NCBI GenBank assembly: GCA_015492195.1
Contig: WGFP01000162.1
Location: forward strand, 1-11,158
Direction of reading: 5' to 3'
DNA: 11,158 nucleotides
From: Acidiferrobacterales bacterium
GTDB lineage: Bacteria; Pseudomonadota; Gammaproteobacteria; Acidiferrobacterales; Sulfurifustaceae
The notes under the pieces are model-generated. The model was not told the DNA's origin. It saw only the letters and a program-made list of their open reading frames with translations, and made no database searches. The position numbers were made by a program, and so were the translations under genes. Each line of letters opens with the position of its first letter. Positions within the stretch are counted from its first letter, which is position 1. Of this stretch, positions 7,820 through 11,158 are shown one piece after another.

Positions 7820-10801
7820 TTGACGTTGGATCGTAGAGCAGCAATCACCGGTGTCCGTGCACTGGTGGTGTGGGCTTATCTTGTTTATGCGCCGTATTAT
7901 CTGTTCTGGCGGCTGGGTACGTTTAACCCGGAGGCGCTCTTTTTCTCGTGGTTGATCTGGATAGCGGAGGCCTTTGGATACCTCACCGCCGTGTTGCACG
8001 TTTTTATGGTGTGGCGCCTCACCTCTCCTTCCGCCGGACCACCGCCCGCGGGCTACAGCGTCGACGTCTTTGTGACGACGTACGACGAGAGCCCCAGTTT
8101 GTTGCGCCACACTCTACTGGCGGCAGTGCGAATGGGTTACCCTCACCAGACGTGGTTGCTGGATGACGGAAACCGGCCGGAGATGGCGGAGCTGGCGAAG
8201 GAGTTAGGTTGTCGTTACCTGGCGAGAACAAAAAACACCCATGCCAAGGCCGGAAATCTCAATAATGCGTTGATACACAGCCGTGCGGATTTCATTGCGG
8301 TATTCGACGCCGATCATGTCCCTCACAAGGATTTTCTTAATAAGACACTGGGCTTCTTCCGCGACGAGAAGGTGGCGTTCGTGCAGACCCCCCAGGATTT
8401 TTACAATCTCGATTCCTATCAACATCGTCAATATAAAGGGAGCAATTACGTTTGGACTGAGCAATCGCTGTTCTTCCGGGTTATTCAGCGGGGGAAGGAT
8501 TACTGGAATGCCGCTTTTTTCTGCGGAAGCTGTGCGGTCTTGCGGCGCCGTGCGCTGGACGAAGTCGGCGGTTTTGCTATAGGTACGATCACCGAAGACT
8601 TACATACGTCGATTCGTCTCCACAAGAAGGGGTTCAGATCTGTTTACTATCCGCATAGTCTGGCATTCGGACTTGCGCCGGACTCGGCTCATTCATTCCT
8701 GTTGCAACGGCGACGATGGGGGCAGGGGGCGATGCAGGTCTGGCGCAGGGAAGGCATTTTGTTCGCATCCGGATTAACGTTTGCGCAGCGGTTGAATTAC
8801 CTGGCTTCGGTGCTGACGTATTTCGACGGATGGCAAAAAGCCGTTTTTTATCTCGCACCGGCGGTAGTGCTCATAACGGGTGTGTTGCCAATTCACAAGC
8901 TGGGCCTGGAATTTCTGATGTATTTTATTCCATTTTATATATTATGTTTCTGGGCCTATGAGGAAGTTGGCCGAGGGTATGGCGGCACCCTGCTCACAGA
9001 GCAATATAATATGGCTCGCTTTGCGACATTTGCGCAGGCCACGCTCGGCGGTTTTCGGAAACGGTTGGATTTCAATGTTACGCCGAAGAATTCTCCTAGA
9101 AAAAATGAGCGTCTAAGCATTGCCCCGCAGTTTGTCATTCTGGTTGTAAGTATTACGGCCATTCTTATCGGAATCATTTTGTGGCTGGTACAGAGACATA
9201 TACCCACAGGCGCGTTCTGGGCCAATATCATATGGGCAAGTATCAATTTGGGATTGGCGGGCGCCGTGGTGCGTTTTACGCTAAAGAGAAAACATCGGCG
9301 AAGTGAGTATCGTTTCCCCATCCCGCTTCCGACATTGGTCACAACCGTGAGTAATGATCAAGTTGTCGGGCTGGCAACCGATATTTCCGCCGATGGGTGT
9401 CGACTCATTACCGAGGCACCGATTGGCGGGAGTGCCGATACGGTTGAAGGGGAAATTTTTCTTCCCGGCGGCCAGATGCCTTTTAGAGCAGAGATTGTCC
9501 GCCATCCAAACCCGGATCCCGATCTATTCGAGGGCTACAGTTTGGTCAAAGCAGATCACGGGAAAACTCGCCCGCCGAGGAGAAAGCTTGAGTACGGGCT
9601 GATGTTTCGCTGGGACACGTCCAGTGACGCCGCTCAGCTCGAGAACTTTCTTTTCGGTTCCGATTTCCAATGGCGGGTGTTGGATCTCCAAGAAGGCTGG
9701 ATTACGCCGATCAACTGGCTCGCGACGCGCATAGCGCCCGCGAAAACCGCCCATACCATGGCCGTTACAACCGGTGAATGGTTACCGGTCATTTATCACG
9801 TGGACGGCGATGATGATCAGTCTTATCGTTTCGGTGTGCTGTCTCGAACCGATTGGAGCGATCAACCGGCGCGACTGATTCTGTTTGAGGCGCTTCCCGG
9901 ACGCAGTCGGCTTGAACTGTATGTTTTCGGACAGCGATTGAGGGATGGCATGAAAGGCGAACTCACGGAGGTTGAGGAATTGGAGACTCCTTTGGCCAAT
10001 ATTTATACCGGTAAACTGAAAATCTTTGATCAAAAATCCTCCGTTGATAGATCCGGGAAACGCGGTTTTTCGTCATTGGATGGAGGCAAGCTGGGCGTTA
10101 TATTTCTCCTGGCCTGGTATTTCTCGGTACTGTTTTTTCCAACCGGAAATGCCCGTGCCGATAATTGGATCGGGTTGACCGGTGGGGAGGTGGCCGGAGA
10201 CGGGAATGCCTATGCATTTGCCGGTGCGATAAAGCCGCTTGGTCGGGGTTCCAAGCTTGGTCAAGGATGGGTTCAGCGTTACTGGCTTGATTGGGCGGGA
10301 TATCGGTTTGACGTCGGTGGCGAAGAGATCCGGGCGCGGGCGCCGGGAGTGTCGGCTGCCGTCGGTTATCAACGTGGGATCGCCGGCGGTTATATGGCAG
10401 GCTACGTGGGGTTGGGTTATCGCGATACGAGGCTGAGTCCGGATAAACCACAGGTTAAAGCCCGTGGCGGGCAATCCAGTTTTCAGATGCTTGGGGAGAT
10501 AGATCGCCGCATAAATGACCAATGGCGTTTCACCGGTGCAGCGCACTTGGCTTTTGGACCGGACAGTTATTGGACGCGCGCCAAGTTTCTTTTTCCAACG
10601 GCGTCCGGGCCTTATTGGCGTGGTGTGGAAATCGTATTCCAAGGCGATTCAGACTACCGCGCCGTAAAGGCGGGATATGTGCTGGATGAGTGGCGCATCG
10701 GGCGCGGTGTCAATGCAAACTTCAAGCTAGGAATTCTAAAAACCGAGGGACTTGCTACGCGGGCATACGCCGGAATCGAGTTTGTAAAAACTTTTCGGTG
10801 A
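7820..10801 (+). CDS. BcsA-like glycosyltransferase with PilZ domain fused to a BcsS-like C-terminal domain
   Basis: This 993-residue protein would polymerise and export a beta-glycan, probably cellulose-like, under c-di-GMP control. Two N-terminal membrane helices (about residues 10-70) precede the GT2 domain. That domain has all processive-synthase residues: VDVFVTTYDE (Asp82), DDG 115-117, DAD 163-165, the FFCGSCAVLRR gate region, TED 258-260 and QRRRW 296-300. Further membrane helices follow (about 340-485). A PilZ domain has RSEYR (494-498) and DISADG (521-526), both intact for c-di-GMP binding. Residues of about 600-745 form a domain I do not recognise. Residues 757-780 look like an internal signal peptide (Lys, hydrophobic core 758-773, then NARA). 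The remaining 213 residues resemble BcsS, with repeated aromatic/glycine beta-strand patterns. The start is TTG. No bcsB or bcsC is nearby. The GT2 and PilZ calls are firm; the BcsS call is from memory of the family. Confidence 0.88.
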   Translation: MTLDRRAAITGVRALVVWAYLVYAPYYLFWRLGTFNPEALFFSWLIWIAEAFGYLTAVLHVFMVWRLTSPSAGPPPAGYSVDVFVTTYDESPSLLRHTLLAAVRMGYPHQTWLLDDGNRPEMAELAKELGCRYLARTKNTHAKAGNLNNALIHSRADFIAVFDADHVPHKDFLNKTLGFFRDEKVAFVQTPQDFYNLDSYQHRQYKGSNYVWTEQSLFFRVIQRGKDYWNAAFFCGSCAVLRRRALDEVGGFAIGTITEDLHTSIRLHKKGFRSVYYPHSLAFGLAPDSAHSFLLQRRRWGQGAMQVWRREGILFASGLTFAQRLNYLASVLTYFDGWQKAVFYLAPAVVLITGVLPIHKLGLEFLMYFIPFYILCFWAYEEVGRGYGGTLLTEQYNMARFATFAQATLGGFRKRLDFNVTPKNSPRKNERLSIAPQFVILVVSITAILIGIILWLVQRHIPTGAFWANIIWASINLGLAGAVVRFTLKRKHRRSEYRFPIPLPTLVTTVSNDQVVGLATDISADGCRLITEAPIGGSADTVEGEIFLPGGQMPFRAEIVRHPNPDPDLFEGYSLVKADHGKTRPPRRKLEYGLMFRWDTSSDAAQLENFLFGSDFQWRVLDLQEGWITPINWLATRIAPAKTAHTMAVTTGEWLPVIYHVDGDDDQSYRFGVLSRTDWSDQPARLILFEALPGRSRLELYVFGQRLRDGMKGELTEVEELETPLANIYTGKLKIFDQKSSVDRSGKRGFSSLDGGKLGVIFLLAWYFSVLFFPTGNARADNWIGLTGGEVAGDGNAYAFAGAIKPLGRGSKLGQGWVQRYWLDWAGYRFDVGGEEIRARAPGVSAAVGYQRGIAGGYMAGYVGLGYRDTRLSPDKPQVKARGGQSSFQMLGEIDRRINDQWRFTGAAHLAFGPDSYWTRAKFLFPTASGPYWRGVEIVFQGDSDYRAVKAGYVLDEWRIGRGVNANFKLGILKTEGLATRAYAGIEFVKTFR
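10082..10159 (+). other. Internal signal-peptide-like segment within the BcsA-BcsS fusion
   Basis: Codons 755-780 of the large synthase gene encode a Lys, a 16-residue hydrophobic stretch (758-773) and a polar c-region ending A-R-A before DNW. That is the standard layout of a signal peptidase I substrate. The PilZ domain before it must be cytoplasmic, so the segment would enter the membrane N-in/C-out, with the A-x-A site on the periplasmic face. Cleavage would release the C-terminal domain. A TTG at 10076 could be a remnant start of a once-separate gene. Confidence 0.6.
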
Positions 10802-10879
10802 TCATGTCGTAAGATGGTCGTTATCACTTGTGGCGACAATGGCGCGTCTTCGTGTGATCAGGTATTCTTGCAGGTCATT

Positions 10880-11006
10880 GGAGGGGTGGCCGAGCGGTTG
10901 AAGGCGACGGTCTTGACGAGAATCGCCGGGAGCGATTCCGAACAGCGGAGCGTAGCGACGCTGGCCCCGCAGGGGCGAGGCGCAGGGATGCGCCGAGTAA
11001 AACCGT
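10880..11006 (+). pseudogene. tRNA-Ser(UGA) 5' half, interrupted after the anticodon and lacking its 3' half
   Basis: Bases 10880-10916 match the first half of a tRNA-Ser: acceptor strand GGAGGGG (10880-10886), TG, D-arm 10889-10905 with GCC/GGC stem, G26, anticodon-stem strand ACGGT (10907-10911), then C-T and anticodon TGA (10914-10916). An 83-base insert (10917-10999) follows. Then AA plus ACCGT (11002-11006) restores exactly the 3' side of a seven-base loop and a five-pair stem. Beyond that there is no TTCGAAT-type T-loop and no CCCCTCC acceptor strand before the next copy at 11068, so this copy cannot fold into a complete tRNA. It may be a truncated pseudogene, an interrupted gene whose remainder lies elsewhere, or a tRNA-targeting element. 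A full tRNA call would be wrong here. Confidence 0.7.
10917..10999 (+). repeat. 83-bp palindrome cluster inserted at the tRNA-Ser anticodon loop
   Basis: Four consecutive perfect hairpins fill this segment. They are GAATCGC/GCGATTC (10920-10938, loop CGGGA), AGCGT/ACGCT (10949-10962, loop AGCG), GCCCC/GGGGC (10964-10976, loop GCA) and GGCGCA/TGCGCC (10979-10994, loop GGGA), followed by GAGTA. It resembles extragenic palindromic units of Gammaproteobacteria in style. It is too short for a known group I intron. Confidence 0.7.
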
Positions 11007-11067
11007 TGGTAGCAGGTGGCAAACCTCAATGGTAAAGTTGACTGCTGGATATTTGAGGTAGTAAATC
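11007..11067. other. Spacer of the tandem repeat, with nested inverted repeats
   Basis: This stretch has no coding potential and no tRNA 3' half. ACCTCAA (11023-11029) pairs with TTGAGGT (11053-11059), and AGCAG (11011-11015) with CTGCT (11042-11046); the two stems interleave and cannot all form at once. TTGACT at 11038-11043 could be a -35 box for the second copy, but no good -10 box sits at the right distance. Confidence 0.35.
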
Positions 11068-11158
11068 GGAGGGGTGGCCGAGCGGTTGAAGGCGACGGTC
11101 TTGACGAGAATCGCCGGGAGCGATTCCGAACAGCGGAGCGTAGCGACGCTGGCCCCGC
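11068..11158 (+). pseudogene. Second tRNA-Ser(UGA) 5' half with the same insertion (cut by window end)
   Basis: This repeats 10880-10970 base for base: the tRNA-Ser 5' half through TGA (anticodon 11102-11104), then the first two insert hairpins and part of the third. The window ends inside the insert, so whether this copy continues into a real tRNA 3' half is unknown. If it is a functional gene, it would have to be spliced or otherwise processed. Confidence 0.6.

Larger units (their letters stand above)
10880..11158 (+). repeat. 188-bp tandem direct repeat starting at tRNA-Ser base 1
   Basis: Bases 10880-10970 recur without a visible mismatch at 11068-11158, the window edge. The period is 188 bp. 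The bases just before each copy differ, so the left boundary coincides with the first tRNA base. The right boundary cannot be seen because the second copy is cut by the window end, and more copies may follow. Confidence 0.9.

Noticed and set aside
10840..10868. Promoter before the first tRNA-Ser repeat (TATTCT at 10863-10868)
   Set aside because: The -10-like box has no convincing -35 partner, and the second copy has a different upstream sequence.
10917..10999. Group I intron in the tRNA-Ser anticodon loop
   Set aside because: The position is right for tRNA introns, but 83 bases cannot hold the group I catalytic core and the tRNA 3' half is missing downstream.
10814..11035. 73-codon open frame over the tRNA-Ser repeat (contains G-G-V-A-E-R-L-K-A)
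   Set aside because: This peptide is a translation of the tRNA-Ser 5' half and the hairpin insert, a common false gene call over tRNA-Ser/Leu sequences.
10880..11158. CRISPR array
   Set aside because: The repeat is longer than 90 bp at 188-bp spacing and is derived from a tRNA, with no short regular repeats or spacers.

Overview
The window looks like the chromosome of a Gammaproteobacterium of moderately high GC. The main evidence is the conserved gene order ftsK - lolA - rarA - serS, all on the + strand, which is typical of that class, together with proteins that resemble gammaproteobacterial forms. I cannot name a genus from the sequence alone.

Layout. 1-548 is the 3' part of an alanine dehydrogenase gene. 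634-5588 is a tightly packed block: ftsK (chromosome translocase), lolA (periplasmic lipoprotein carrier), rarA (AAA+ replication-fork maintenance ATPase) and a small secreted Sel1-repeat protein. These genes are joined by overlaps or very short gaps. 5674-6353 is a translationally coupled pair, crcB (fluoride channel) and a DUF190 gene. A palindrome-bearing gap of about 120 bp follows, then serS (seryl-tRNA synthetase, 6473-7753). Up to this point the window is largely housekeeping.

The second part is more unusual. 7820-10801 encodes a 993-residue protein starting at TTG. It combines a complete BcsA-like family 2 glycosyltransferase, a PilZ c-di-GMP domain, a domain I do not recognise, an internal signal-peptide-like segment ending in A-R-A, and a C-terminal domain resembling the secreted cellulose-biosynthesis protein BcsS. 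No bcsB, bcsC or bcsZ gene is visible. The topology suggests a synthase and its outer-membrane partner made as one polypeptide that signal peptidase could separate.

The window ends in a 188-bp direct repeat (first copy from 10880, second from 11068, 91 bp identical up to the window edge). Each copy starts exactly at base 1 of a tRNA-Ser(UGA) sequence and follows it through the anticodon. There it is interrupted by an 83-bp segment made almost entirely of four consecutive perfect hairpins. In the first copy the 3' strand of the anticodon stem resumes after the segment, but no T-arm or 3' acceptor strand follows. This tandem array of interrupted tRNA-Ser 5' halves, together with the BcsA-BcsS fusion, is the part of the window most likely to be new.
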